A stretch of 64,000 nucleotides of DNA from JAOUEA01 sp963790335 (GTDB lineage Bacteria > Actinomycetota > UBA4738 > HRBIN12), in the NCBI GenBank assembly GCA_963790335.1, contig CAWBOB010000009.1:33957-97956 (forward strand), written 5' to 3'. The notes below the pieces were generated by a model. That model did not search any database. It worked only from the letters and a program-made list of their open reading frames with translations, and was not told the origin of the DNA. Shown here piece after piece: positions 16,336 to 23,860 of this stretch (the first letter of the stretch is position 1; the number at the start of each line of letters is the position of its first letter). The position numbers and the translations under genes are program-made.

Positions 16336-17969
16336 TGGGCGAGCCGTACCACGCCATCGTCGTCGGGGGCGGGCACAACGGCCTCGTGGCCGGCGCCTAC
16401 TTCGCGAAGGCGGGGGCGCGCACGGTGGTCCTGGAGGCGCGCTCGAAGGTCGGCGGGGCGGTCGACACGAGCGCGCCGTTCCCGAACCACCCCGAGATCA
16501 ACGTGTCGACCTACTCCTACGTGATGTCGTTGATGCCGGCGTTCATCATCGAGGAGCTGGGGCTCGCCCGGCACGGCTACCGCGTGACGCCGTTCGGCCC
16601 GTACTACCAGGCGTTCCCCGACGGGCGTTCGATCACGATCTACGGCGACGACCCCGCGAAGACCTACGAGTCGGTCGCGCGGTTCTCGGTGCGCGACGCC
16701 GAGGCGCTGCCCGCCTACGAGGCCTGGCTGCACAGCGTGACCGAGGTGATCGGGCCGCTGCTGCACGAGGTGCCGCCCAACGTCGGCTCGATGACCGTGG
16801 GCGACCTGCTCACGCAGTCGAAGGCCGCCTGGACGATGCGCGCGCTCGGCACGCGCGGGGTCGCCGACGCGACACGCCTGTTCACGATGAGCCTGTCGGA
16901 GCTGCTCGACCGGTGGTTCGAGTCCGAGCAGGTGAAGACGATCATGATGGTCGACGGACTGATCGGGCAGTGGTCGGGGCCCGACGAGCCCGGCACGGCC
17001 TACGTGCTGCTGCACCACGCGATCGGAGGCGTCGGCGGCGGCGACAGCCACACGGTGAACTGGGGCTTCCCGCACGGTGGCATGGGCTCGGTGGCCGCGT
17101 CGATGCGCGACGCGGCCCGGTCGTTCGGCTGCGAGATCCGCACCGAGGCGCGGGTCGCGCGCATCCTGGTCGAGGGCGGCCGGGCTGTCGGCGTCGCGCT
17201 CGACTCGGGCGAGGTGCTGCGCGCGCCGATCGTGGTGAGCTGCGTGCATCCGAAGGTGGCCTTCCTCGAGCTGGTCGATCGCGCCGACCTGCCGGAGGAC
17301 TTCGTCTTCGACATCGAACGCTGGAAGTCGCGCTCGGGCGTCGTGAAGATCAACGTCGCGATGAGCGAGCTGCCGAACTTCATCGCCGACCCCGGCACCG
17401 AGCTCGCGGCACACCACACCGGCTCGGTCGAGCTCTGCCTGTCACGCGAGTACGCCGAGCGTGCCTTCCAGGACGCGCACCTCGACCATCGTGCGGCGGC
17501 GCGTCCCTTCGTCGATGGGGCGATCCCGACCACCATCGACACCGACCTCGCGCCCGAGGGTGTGCACGTGTTCTCGATGTTCAGCCAGTGGGTGCCGCAC
17601 GAGTGGCACGAGGAACCGCATCGCGAGGAGCTCGAAGCCTACGCCGACCGCGCGATCGACGGGTACACCGAACTCGCGCCGAACTTCCGCGACGCGGTGA
17701 TCGACCGTCAGGTGATCGGTCCCTACGACATGGAACAGGAGCTCGGCCTGATCGGCGGGAACATCTTCCACGGTGAGCTCACGGTCGATCAGCTGTTCCA
17801 CATGCGCCCGTCGCCCGGCTTCGCCGACTATCGCACCCCGATCGCGGGGCTGTACCACGGCTCGTCCGCCACGCACGCCGGCGGCGGGGTCAACGGGGTG
17901 CCGGGGTGGCAGGCGTTCCGGGCGGCGCGTGCCGACAACCGGCGCCGCGCAGGGCGTCGGCGCGGCTGA
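16335..17969 (+). CDS. FAD-dependent oxidoreductase, phytoene desaturase/PYROXD2-like
   Basis: A 544-residue flavoprotein. The N-terminal dinucleotide motif is GGGHNGLVAGAYFAKAGARTVVLEA; a helical middle region and a C-terminal FAD-contact segment (GLYHGSSATHAGGGVNGVPGW) match the NAD(P)/FAD amine-oxidase-like family that includes carotenoid desaturases and human PYROXD2. No membrane anchor is visible. The start overlaps the amidohydrolase stop (TGATG), so it is the last gene of an RpiR-GS-amidohydrolase-flavoprotein operon. Without crt genes nearby a carotenoid role is unlikely; oxidation of an amine- or amide-derived intermediate is my inference. Confidence 0.88.
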   Translation: MGEPYHAIVVGGGHNGLVAGAYFAKAGARTVVLEARSKVGGAVDTSAPFPNHPEINVSTYSYVMSLMPAFIIEELGLARHGYRVTPFGPYYQAFPDGRSITIYGDDPAKTYESVARFSVRDAEALPAYEAWLHSVTEVIGPLLHEVPPNVGSMTVGDLLTQSKAAWTMRALGTRGVADATRLFTMSLSELLDRWFESEQVKTIMMVDGLIGQWSGPDEPGTAYVLLHHAIGGVGGGDSHTVNWGFPHGGMGSVAASMRDAARSFGCEIRTEARVARILVEGGRAVGVALDSGEVLRAPIVVSCVHPKVAFLELVDRADLPEDFVFDIERWKSRSGVVKINVAMSELPNFIADPGTELAAHHTGSVELCLSREYAERAFQDAHLDHRAAARPFVDGAIPTTIDTDLAPEGVHVFSMFSQWVPHEWHEEPHREELEAYADRAIDGYTELAPNFRDAVIDRQVIGPYDMEQELGLIGGNIFHGELTVDQLFHMRPSPGFADYRTPIAGLYHGSSATHAGGGVNGVPGWQAFRAARADNRRRAGRRRG

Positions 17970-18135
17970 CCGCGGGTAGGGGGGCGGGGGCTCGAACGGC
18001 AGGACCCGGCCGGACGCGGTGCCGGTCACACGGGACGCCGCGCGGCGCGAGGCCTGCCGAGCTGGAAGATGGCCCCCGCCCCACCGGCCACGGTGACGCA
18101 CCGATGCGCGCCGGTCAAACGCCCTGGTGGCATAC

Positions 18136-18165
18136 GGTGGCCGCCGTCAGCGTTGCGGCCTCACC
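18136..18165. terminator. Imperfect hairpin between convergent genes
   Basis: GGTGGCCGC and GCGGCCTCACC can pair around a 10-base loop with a two-base bulge. It covers the stop codon of the PD40 gene and lies about 170 bases after the flavoprotein stop. The 190-base stretch 17970-18160 holds nothing else that I recognise. Confidence 0.45.
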
Positions 18166-19042
18166 GGGGCTGCCAGTCCGGGAAGAAGTCGAACCGACCG
18201 AAGGTGCGCTGGACCTGGCCCGTGCCGTCGACCCGCATGTTCCACACGCCGACGCGCCCGGTGCGGTCGTGGCGAGCGAAGGCGATGCGCAGGCCGTTCG
18301 GCGAGAACGCGGGCGCGAACTCGTCCCGGGCGGTCTCGCTCACCGGCAGCTCGTCGGTGCCGTCGGCATCCATGATCCAGATATCGCCTCGGCGCGCGAA
18401 CGCGATACTGGCTCCGTCGGGCGACCAGTCGGGCCGTTCGTCGGCCCTCGGCCCGCTCGTCAGCCGGGTCGGGTTCCCGCCGTCGGCATCCATCAACCAG
18501 ATGTCGTCGACCGCCGCGCGGTCGCTCGTGAACACGATCGTCGCGCCGTCGGGCGACCATTCCGGGAAGGCGTCGAAGCCGGGCGTGGTCGTGAGGCGGG
18601 TCTGGTTCCCGCCGTCTGCGTCCATCACCCAGATGTCCTGGAAGTCGTCGGACGCGTTCGAGGTGTAGGCCACCCGGGTGCCGTCGGGTGACCACGCCGG
18701 CCACGTCTCCTGGGCGGGCGTGTCGGTGAGCCGCACGCGATCGGTGCCGTCGGCGTCCATCGTCCAGATCTCGCAGTTCGAGAGCTTGCCCCGGCCGCAT
18801 CGCGAGAAGGCGACCCGGGTGCCGGCGGCGTTCCAGTCGGGCATGCCCTCGTTGCGGCGTGGGGTGTCGGTGAGCCGGGTCGTGCCGGTCTGGCCCGAGT
18901 ACACGATCCAGATGTCGGTCTGGTTGCGCGTGAACCTGCTGAAGGCGATGTCGCCGTTCCCGCCGGGGAAGGCCGCTTGGGCAACCGGCGCCGGCAGCAC
19001 CACGCAGGCGATGGTCACGAGTGCCGATCGGATCGTGCGCAC
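18161..19042 (-). CDS. Secreted PD40/TolB-like beta-propeller protein
   Basis: A 293-residue exported protein. The GTG at 19042 gives a neat signal peptide (VRTIRSALVTIACVVLPAPVAQA, cleavage before AFPGG). Six PD40 repeats follow, each with the pattern IWxMDADGTxxxRLT...P.WSPDGTRVAF, the blade repeat of TolB-type beta propellers; the repeats fill the whole mature protein. Such domains bind proteins or glycans and have no enzyme activity of their own. No Pal or TolA genes are near. Upstream it is divergent from a membrane diguanylate cyclase with about 60 bases between starts. Confidence 0.85.
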   Translation of the reverse strand: MRTIRSALVTIACVVLPAPVAQAAFPGGNGDIAFSRFTRNQTDIWIVYSGQTGTTRLTDTPRRNEGMPDWNAAGTRVAFSRCGRGKLSNCEIWTMDADGTDRVRLTDTPAQETWPAWSPDGTRVAYTSNASDDFQDIWVMDADGGNQTRLTTTPGFDAFPEWSPDGATIVFTSDRAAVDDIWLMDADGGNPTRLTSGPRADERPDWSPDGASIAFARRGDIWIMDADGTDELPVSETARDEFAPAFSPNGLRIAFARHDRTGRVGVWNMRVDGTGQVQRTFGRFDFFPDWQPR

Positions 19043-19103
19043 GTCCCGAGCATGACACGTCGGAAGGTCCCGCGTTCGCACGGGGACCGGTCAAGTCGTC
19101 TCG

Positions 19104-19971
19104 GTGGTGGCCGATGACGCACACGTGGACCTGTCGGATGCGCGCTCGGAGCGGTTCTCGTCGCTGACGATCTTCGCCTGCGCGCTCGCCATCATCGCCG
19201 TCATCGGCGTGCTCGACTACGTGACCGGCCCGTACTTCAGCCTCACGCTCTTCTACCTCGCGCCCATCTGGCTGGTGACCGCCTACGTCGGGTCGGGTGG
19301 CGGGCATCATGACGGCGATCGCCTGCTCGGTGGTGAGCCTCACCGGCGACGTGTCGTATTCGACCGGCCTGCTGCCGTTCTGGAACGCCGCCACCCGCAC
19401 GGGCGTGTTCGCGGTCGTGTCGATCGCGGTCGCTCGCATCAACGAGGCTCACCGACGCGAGCGCGAGCTCGCGCGCACCGATCAGCTCACGGGCCTCGCC
19501 AATTTCCGGTGGTTCGAAGATCAGGCCAAACGGGAGATGTACTCGGCTCTGCGCTATGGAGGCCCTCTGTCGCTCGCCTACATCGATCTCGACGGATTCA
19601 AGGCCGTGAACGACGCCTATGGCCATGCTGCCGGCGACGCGGTGCTGTGCGCCGTGGCCGACAGCCTGCGGTCGGGCCTTCGTCCCACCGACCTCATCGC
19701 ACGCGTCGGGGGCGACGAGTTCGTCGCCATCTTCCCTCACACCGATCGCGAGGAAGCGGGGCACGCGCTCGAGCGGGTCAGGGCGAGGCTGGAGCGGAAC
19801 GAGCGGGCGCGAGGGGTGGGCTTCAGCGCCGGCATCACCCAGCTCCATGCATCGATCGGTTCCATCGATGACGTGCTGGGGGTGGCCGACCAGCAGATGT
19901 ACGAGGCGAAGGCGGCCAAGCGCGGATCCGCCGCCCAGGCGCCGCCCGCCGCTGCCGACGTATCGCCCTAG
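19104..19971 (+). CDS. Membrane-bound diguanylate cyclase (GGDEF), one frameshift
   Basis: Two overlapping reading frames make one protein. Frame one (from GTG 19104) gives three hydrophobic segments ending APIWLVTAYVG; frame two (from about 19297) continues AGIMTAIACSVV, a fourth segment, then a GGDEF domain with DLIARVGGDEF, the RPTD I-site five residues before it, and a normal end at 19971. Removing one G from the GGG near 19290-19293 restores a continuous YVGRVAGIMTA, the usual family sequence, so a homopolymer error or a recent mutation is likely. About 288 residues when repaired. Its stop overlaps the convergent Cys-rich gene by four bases. Confidence 0.8.
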
Positions 19972-20258
19972 CGCCCGCTCGCGTCGGTGGACCCCGCGCG
20001 CGTGCCATGCTGCACGCAGAGCGAGCAGCGGTCGCCGCGGTTGTACACGCTCAGACGGGTCTCGCATCCCGCTCCCGCACAGGTGCGACCGGCCGGCATC
20101 GTCGAACGTCGCGACGACCGGGGCTGCAGGCGCTGCTTGCGGATGCGTTGACACGGCGGGCAGTACCGGCTCGAGCCGAAGTGCCCGCACGGGCGCAGGT
20201 CGTGGCACATGGGGCACTCCCGGTAGCCGCGGCATGGACATTCCGGGAACTCGGCCAT
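19968..20258 (-). CDS. Cysteine-rich zinc-ribbon-like small protein
   Basis: A 96-residue protein with ten cysteines arranged as clusters: CPCRGYRECPMC and CGHFGSSRYCPPC in the N-terminal half, and RTCAGAGCETRLSVYNRGDRCSLC in the C-terminal half. The last pattern (GC-x-LSxYN-x4-CxxC) is a zinc-ribbon-like unit seen attached to various actinobacterial DNA-binding proteins. Probably two zinc-binding knuckles; basic residues between them could touch nucleic acid. No enzyme motif. Its reading frame is unlikely to be spurious because of the regular Cys spacing. Function unknown. Confidence 0.65.
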   Translation of the reverse strand: MAEFPECPCRGYRECPMCHDLRPCGHFGSSRYCPPCQRIRKQRLQPRSSRRSTMPAGRTCAGAGCETRLSVYNRGDRCSLCVQHGTRAGSTDASGR

Positions 20259-20344
20259 CCCCCGAGCCTACGACGTGGCCCGATGTCACACGACCGTTAC
20301 CTGCAGACCCCCGCACCGACGCCTGACGCGCGTAGCCTCGATGT

Positions 20345-20806
20345 ATGGCATCCACGATGGGCATCTACCAAGGCGACGTGAGCTCGGAACAGGCCGTGCT
20401 CGCGCTCGTGGCGCACGACGAGAAGAAGGACGACCTGCTCCAGCTCGCCGCGCGGCACCGATCCACGCTGTCGAACCTGCGATTGATCGCGACCGGCCAC
20501 ACGGGCGGCCAGATCGCCGACCTGCTCGACCTCGAGGTCGACCGCGTGCACAGCGGACCCGAGGGCGGCGACCTCGAGATCGGCGCACGCATCGTCGCCG
20601 GCGACGTCGATGCGGTCGTGTTCCTGCGCGATCCGCTCACGTCGCACCCACACGAGCCCGACATCCAGGCGCTGCTGAAGGTCTGCGACATCCACGGGGT
20701 GCCGCTCGCCACGAACCTGGCCTCGGCCGAGATCCTGCTGCGATCGCTGTCCCAGGCGATGTGGTGGGGCCGCAGCGCCGCGGTCGCCGTGCACAACGGC
20801 GCCTGA
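20345..20806 (+). CDS. mgsA: Methylglyoxal synthase
   Basis: A 153-residue enzyme that converts dihydroxyacetone phosphate to methylglyoxal and phosphate, a bypass used under phosphate limitation or sugar overflow. Family motifs are all present: LVAHDEKKDDL, IATGHTGGQIA (phosphate loop), SGPEGGDLEIGA (catalytic Asp), FLRDPLTSHPHEPDIQALLKVCDIHGVPLATNLASAE. The length is that of the E. coli enzyme. It is a single gene, convergent with the PF03640 lipoprotein gene 13 bases away. No upstream regulatory element is obvious. Confidence 0.92.
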   Translation: MASTMGIYQGDVSSEQAVLALVAHDEKKDDLLQLAARHRSTLSNLRLIATGHTGGQIADLLDLEVDRVHSGPEGGDLEIGARIVAGDVDAVVFLRDPLTSHPHEPDIQALLKVCDIHGVPLATNLASAEILLRSLSQAMWWGRSAAVAVHNGA

Positions 20807-20819
20807 GGACGCGAGGGAC

Positions 20820-21338
20820 CTAGTAGCCGGGTCCGGTGCGCGCCGCGTCGGTGACGGCCTTGCCCGATGCATCGACGACGAACCACACGTCGCCGACCCC
20901 CTGCCCCTCGGTGTCGCCGGGGGACTGGTCGGAGGCGAAGCCGTAGAGCGGGTGACCGTCGTAGGTGACCTGCACCTCGCCGTCGTCGCGGGTCGTCGTG
21001 CCGAGCAGCGCCTCGTCGACGCCCTCGCCGGCCGTCGGCGCCTCGGCGATCAGCGGCGGCCAGGTCGCAGCGCAGTCGCCCGTGCAGGTGCTCGTGTCGC
21101 CGGTGTCGCTCTCGAACAGGTAGAGGGTCATGCCGTCGCCATCGACGAGGATCGAACCGAGATCGGAGTCGGCGAGTTGCACGGTGGCGCTCGCCGGTTC
21201 GGGGCTCGTCGTGTCCGCCGGTTGCGCCGAGGCCGTCGGTGAGCCTCCGTCGCCGGCTCCGTCATCGTCGCCACATGCCGCCAGCGACATCGTCAGCGCC
21301 AGCCCGACGGCGAGCGCGCGCATCGAACCGATCCGCAT
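20820..21338 (-). CDS. Lipoprotein with PF03640 (COG4315) repeats
   Basis: A 172-residue exported lipoprotein. Signal and lipobox: LALTMSLAAC-GDDD, then a Thr/Ser/Pro/Ala linker. The body has two PF03640 repeats: GSILVDGDGMTLYLFESDTGDTSTCTGDCAATWPPL, and TYDGHPLYGFASDQSPGDTEGQGVGDVWFVV. Proteins of this family are often next to ECF sigma/anti-sigma pairs. The start ATG 21338 has GGGAGAGG upstream. It is transcribed from a promoter whose -35 and -10 match those of the divergent sigma gene (see 21387-21414), so it is very likely a target of that sigma factor. Biochemical role unknown. Confidence 0.85.
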   Translation of the reverse strand: MRIGSMRALAVGLALTMSLAACGDDDGAGDGGSPTASAQPADTTSPEPASATVQLADSDLGSILVDGDGMTLYLFESDTGDTSTCTGDCAATWPPLIAEAPTAGEGVDEALLGTTTRDDGEVQVTYDGHPLYGFASDQSPGDTEGQGVGDVWFVVDASGKAVTDAARTGPGY

Positions 21339-21386
21339 CCGTCCTCTCCCTTCCGCGACGCTCGACTGCGTCGCCGGCCTGCCCCG

Positions 21387-21414
21387 GGATACGGACCGGA
21401 GCGCACTCGGGTTC
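21387..21414 (-). promoter_or_regulatory. ECF-type promoter of the PF03640 lipoprotein gene
   Basis: On the minus strand GAACC (21414-21410), 16 bases, then CGTATCC (21393-21387). The same GAACC-N16-CGTA layout occurs in the opposite direction before the ECF sigma gene. Transcription would start near 21380, about 40 bases before the ATG. Confidence 0.65.
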
Positions 21415-21429
21415 AGCGCGAGCCCGATC

Positions 21430-21457
21430 GAACCGCGCGCCCTCCCGATCCGTACCC
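21430..21457 (+). promoter_or_regulatory. ECF-type promoter of the sigma/anti-sigma operon
   Basis: GAACC (21430-21434), exactly 16 bases, CGTACCC (21451-21457). It matches the divergent lipoprotein promoter and the general GAAC/CGT form of ECF promoters, implying autoregulation. The transcript would begin only about six bases before the ATG at 21468, so the sigma mRNA would be nearly leaderless. Confidence 0.65.
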
Positions 21458-21467
21458 TGGACGGCAG

Positions 21468-22010
21468 ATGGCATCGGCGCGTTCGCACCTCGATGAGCAC
21501 GGCATCCGAGCCGCGTACTCGGCCCACGCGGGCGAGATGTTCGGCTTCGCCGTGCGCTCGTTGCACGATCGCGGCCTCGCAGAGGAAGCCGTGCAGGAGG
21601 CGTTCGTCCGGGCCTGGCGCTTCGGCGACCGATTCGACCCGCAGCTCGGCACGGTGCGCGCGTGGCTCTTCGCGATCCTGCGCCACGTGGTGATCGACAT
21701 CGCGCGCGCTCGGGCGATCTGGCCCGAGCCGGTCGCCGACGCGGCCATCGAGCAGGCCGCCGGGGTCTCGCCGGAGGACCGGCTCGACCAGGCGCTGCTC
21801 GCGTGGCAGATCGAGGAGGCCTTGCGGCGCATCGGCGAGGACCACCGGCGCGTCGTGGTCGAGACCTACTACCGCGGCCGCCCCTACGCGGAGGTCGCGG
21901 CCGAGCTCGGCATCCCCGAGGGCACCGTGAAGAGCCGGGTGTACTACGCGCTGCGGGCGCTGCGCCTCGCATTGGAGGAGATGGGGTGGGATGACGCACC
22001 GAGCCGATGA
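21468..22010 (+). CDS. ECF (group IV) RNA polymerase sigma factor
   Basis: A 180-residue sigma factor with region 2 (FGFAVRSLHDRGLAEEAVQEAFVRAWRFGDRFDP, the core-binding and -10 part) and region 4 (ETYYRGRPYAEVAAELGIPEGTVKSRVYYALRALR, the -35 helix-turn-helix), separated by a short linker. It overlaps the zinc-finger anti-sigma gene by 20 bases and therefore is co-translated with it. It likely reads its own promoter and the divergent lipoprotein promoter, which share GAACC-N16-CGTA. It resembles the SigK/RskA arrangement of actinobacteria; the inducing stress cannot be seen. Confidence 0.92.
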   Translation: MASARSHLDEHGIRAAYSAHAGEMFGFAVRSLHDRGLAEEAVQEAFVRAWRFGDRFDPQLGTVRAWLFAILRHVVIDIARARAIWPEPVADAAIEQAAGVSPEDRLDQALLAWQIEEALRRIGEDHRRVVVETYYRGRPYAEVAAELGIPEGTVKSRVYYALRALRLALEEMGWDDAPSR

Positions 22011-22677
22011 TCACGTGCGGGCGTCGCTCGGCGCCTACGTGCTGGGCCATCTCGACCATGCCCAGGCCACCGCGGTGCGTGCGCACCTCGACGGCTGCGC
22101 GGCGTGTCGTGCCGAGGCGGCGTCGCTCGCGCCCGTCGCCGAGATGTTGCCGCTCGCCGACCCGGCCCGGGTCGGTGTGCCCGCCGAGCCCGGCCCGCCG
22201 CCGGCGCTGCTCGACGAGGTGCTCGGTCGCATCGAGCGGGAGCGCGACGAGGGCCGTCGCATCCGCCGCCGCTCGGTGGGGGCATGGGTTGCCGGGGTCG
22301 CGGCGGTGCTCTCGCTCGTGGTCGTCGTCGCGGTGACGGCCGTGGACCCCGATGAGCCCGACGCGCCCTCGGGCGAGGTCGTCGCGATGACGGCATCGGA
22401 CCCCGGCGTCGAGGGCGAGGCCGTGGTGCACGAGGATCCGCGCAGCACCTGGGTCGAGCTCACCACGACCGGTCTGACCGAGGGCGAGACGTACGCCGTG
22501 TGGCTCGTGGAGATGGGCACGGGCGAGCGGTCGCCCATGGGCACCTTCACGGGGGTCGAGGGCGACCTGTACATCAGCCTGTACTCGCCCCTGCCGCGTG
22601 ACCGCGCCGTCTCGGTCGGCGTCAGCACGCCCGACGGTGTCACCGTGATGGAAGGCGCGATCCCCTCCGCGTCCTGA
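21991..22677 (+). CDS. Zinc-finger transmembrane anti-sigma factor (RskA type)
   Basis: A 228-residue protein. The cytoplasmic N-terminus carries the ZAS motif H32-x3-C36-x2-C39 that clamps the sigma factor. A single membrane helix spans residues about 97-118, and an extracytoplasmic RskA C-terminal domain follows (WVELTTTGLTEGETYAVWLVE... SVGVSTPDGVTVMEG). Regulated proteolysis normally releases the sigma factor. The ATG lies 20 bases inside the sigma gene, a coupling common for such pairs. Confidence 0.9.
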   Translation: MTHRADDHVRASLGAYVLGHLDHAQATAVRAHLDGCAACRAEAASLAPVAEMLPLADPARVGVPAEPGPPPALLDEVLGRIERERDEGRRIRRRSVGAWVAGVAAVLSLVVVVAVTAVDPDEPDAPSGEVVAMTASDPGVEGEAVVHEDPRSTWVELTTTGLTEGETYAVWLVEMGTGERSPMGTFTGVEGDLYISLYSPLPRDRAVSVGVSTPDGVTVMEGAIPSAS

Positions 22678-22759
22678 GACGCGAGCGCACCTGGCTTGCG
22701 CCGGACCTCGCACCCGGACACGATGTCGCCTCGTCGAGCTCGGGAGGGGACAGGCCGGT

Positions 22760-23827
22760 ATGCGACGGAAGCGAGCGATGGCCGCGACAGCCGCCGTCAC
22801 CGTGGTGATGGCGCTGCTGCAGCCCTGGCCGGCGGCAGCCGACGACGCGCCCTCGGGCTCGGTATCGGATCTCGAGGGCTGCTATCGCCCCGACGAGCCT
22901 CGGCGCTTCCATCGACAGGTCGTGAAGGCCATCCGCATCTCCGGCGACCTTCCCAGGGAGTGGGCCGACTCGCCGGCGCTCGCGCGCATCGCCTGCTGGC
23001 AGGGCGCCGGGTTCGACACCGGTTTCCGTGACCGGGGCCGCGCGTACTACGTGTGGCGTGGCATGTTCGCGATGACCGTCGAGGAGGTCGAGACGATCTT
23101 CGGACGGTGGATGACGGCCGAGCGCGGTGCGTTCGAGCTCTCCACGAAGTGCTTCAAGCATGGATGGGACGCGTGCCCGCATGCGACCGCGAACAGCGCC
23201 TGGGCGCAGCAGATCATCGCGGCGCTGCGCTGGATATGGCTGAACTACGGCACGCCGACCGCGGCACTGGCCCACATCAAGCGCACGGGCCGGTTCAACT
23301 CCTACCCGAGGCCTGGCACCCACGACGAGCCCACGAGGGATCCGTTCCGCCGATGCCCGGTGACCGGCCCGATCGGCTACCGGGACAGCTTCGGGGAGCG
23401 TCGCACCGTGGGCGGGTACCACCCCCATTGGGGCAACGACATCGGCGCCCCGACCGGTCGCGCGATCGTCGCACCGTTCGACGGATTCGCGGTGGCTCAT
23501 CGCGACGACTGGTTCGCGGGGCTGTACGTCACGGTCGTCGGGAACCGGGGGTACGTGCGCAACGTGCATCTGAGCCGCACCGGCCGGCTCGGCGTCGTCG
23601 AGACCGGTGACGTCATCGGCTACGTGGGCGAGACGGGCGATGCGAGGGGTCCACACGACCACTTCGAGTGGCATCCGTGGTCGGTGCCGGTGCCGCGGCA
23701 TCGGTCGCCCTACGGCTTCGACCTCGTGATGGATGCCATCGACCCGTATCCGTTCCTGAACAAGGCCTGCGGCGCTCAACGCGTGCCGATGCCGCGCGGC
23801 ACGGGGGATCGCCCGCTCGAGAGGTGA
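22760..23827 (+). CDS. Secreted M23-family (LytM) metallopeptidase
   Basis: A 355-residue exported protein with signal peptide MRRKRAMAATAAVTVVMALL (cleavage after AAA). Residues about 30-200 are a helical domain with WAQQIIAALRWIWLNYG that I do not recognise. The C-terminal M23 domain has the zinc-site residues in GGYHPHWGNDIGAP (H and D), NVHL and GPHDHFEWHP (HxH), so it should be catalytically competent against peptidoglycan cross-bridges. Cys residues (GCYR, ACW, KCF, ACPH, RCPV, ACGA) suggest disulfides outside the cell. Ribosome-binding site GGGAGGGG. Converges with arginine deiminase. Confidence 0.85.
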   Translation: MRRKRAMAATAAVTVVMALLQPWPAAADDAPSGSVSDLEGCYRPDEPRRFHRQVVKAIRISGDLPREWADSPALARIACWQGAGFDTGFRDRGRAYYVWRGMFAMTVEEVETIFGRWMTAERGAFELSTKCFKHGWDACPHATANSAWAQQIIAALRWIWLNYGTPTAALAHIKRTGRFNSYPRPGTHDEPTRDPFRRCPVTGPIGYRDSFGERRTVGGYHPHWGNDIGAPTGRAIVAPFDGFAVAHRDDWFAGLYVTVVGNRGYVRNVHLSRTGRLGVVETGDVIGYVGETGDARGPHDHFEWHPWSVPVPRHRSPYGFDLVMDAIDPYPFLNKACGAQRVPMPRGTGDRPLER

Positions 23828-23860
23828 ACCGCTGCTGCTCGACACCCCGTCCGAGGCGGC

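Noticed and set aside
17970..18135. Possible riboswitch or small RNA in the gap after the flavoprotein
   Set aside because: GC-rich with several weak hairpins, no recognisable riboswitch core.
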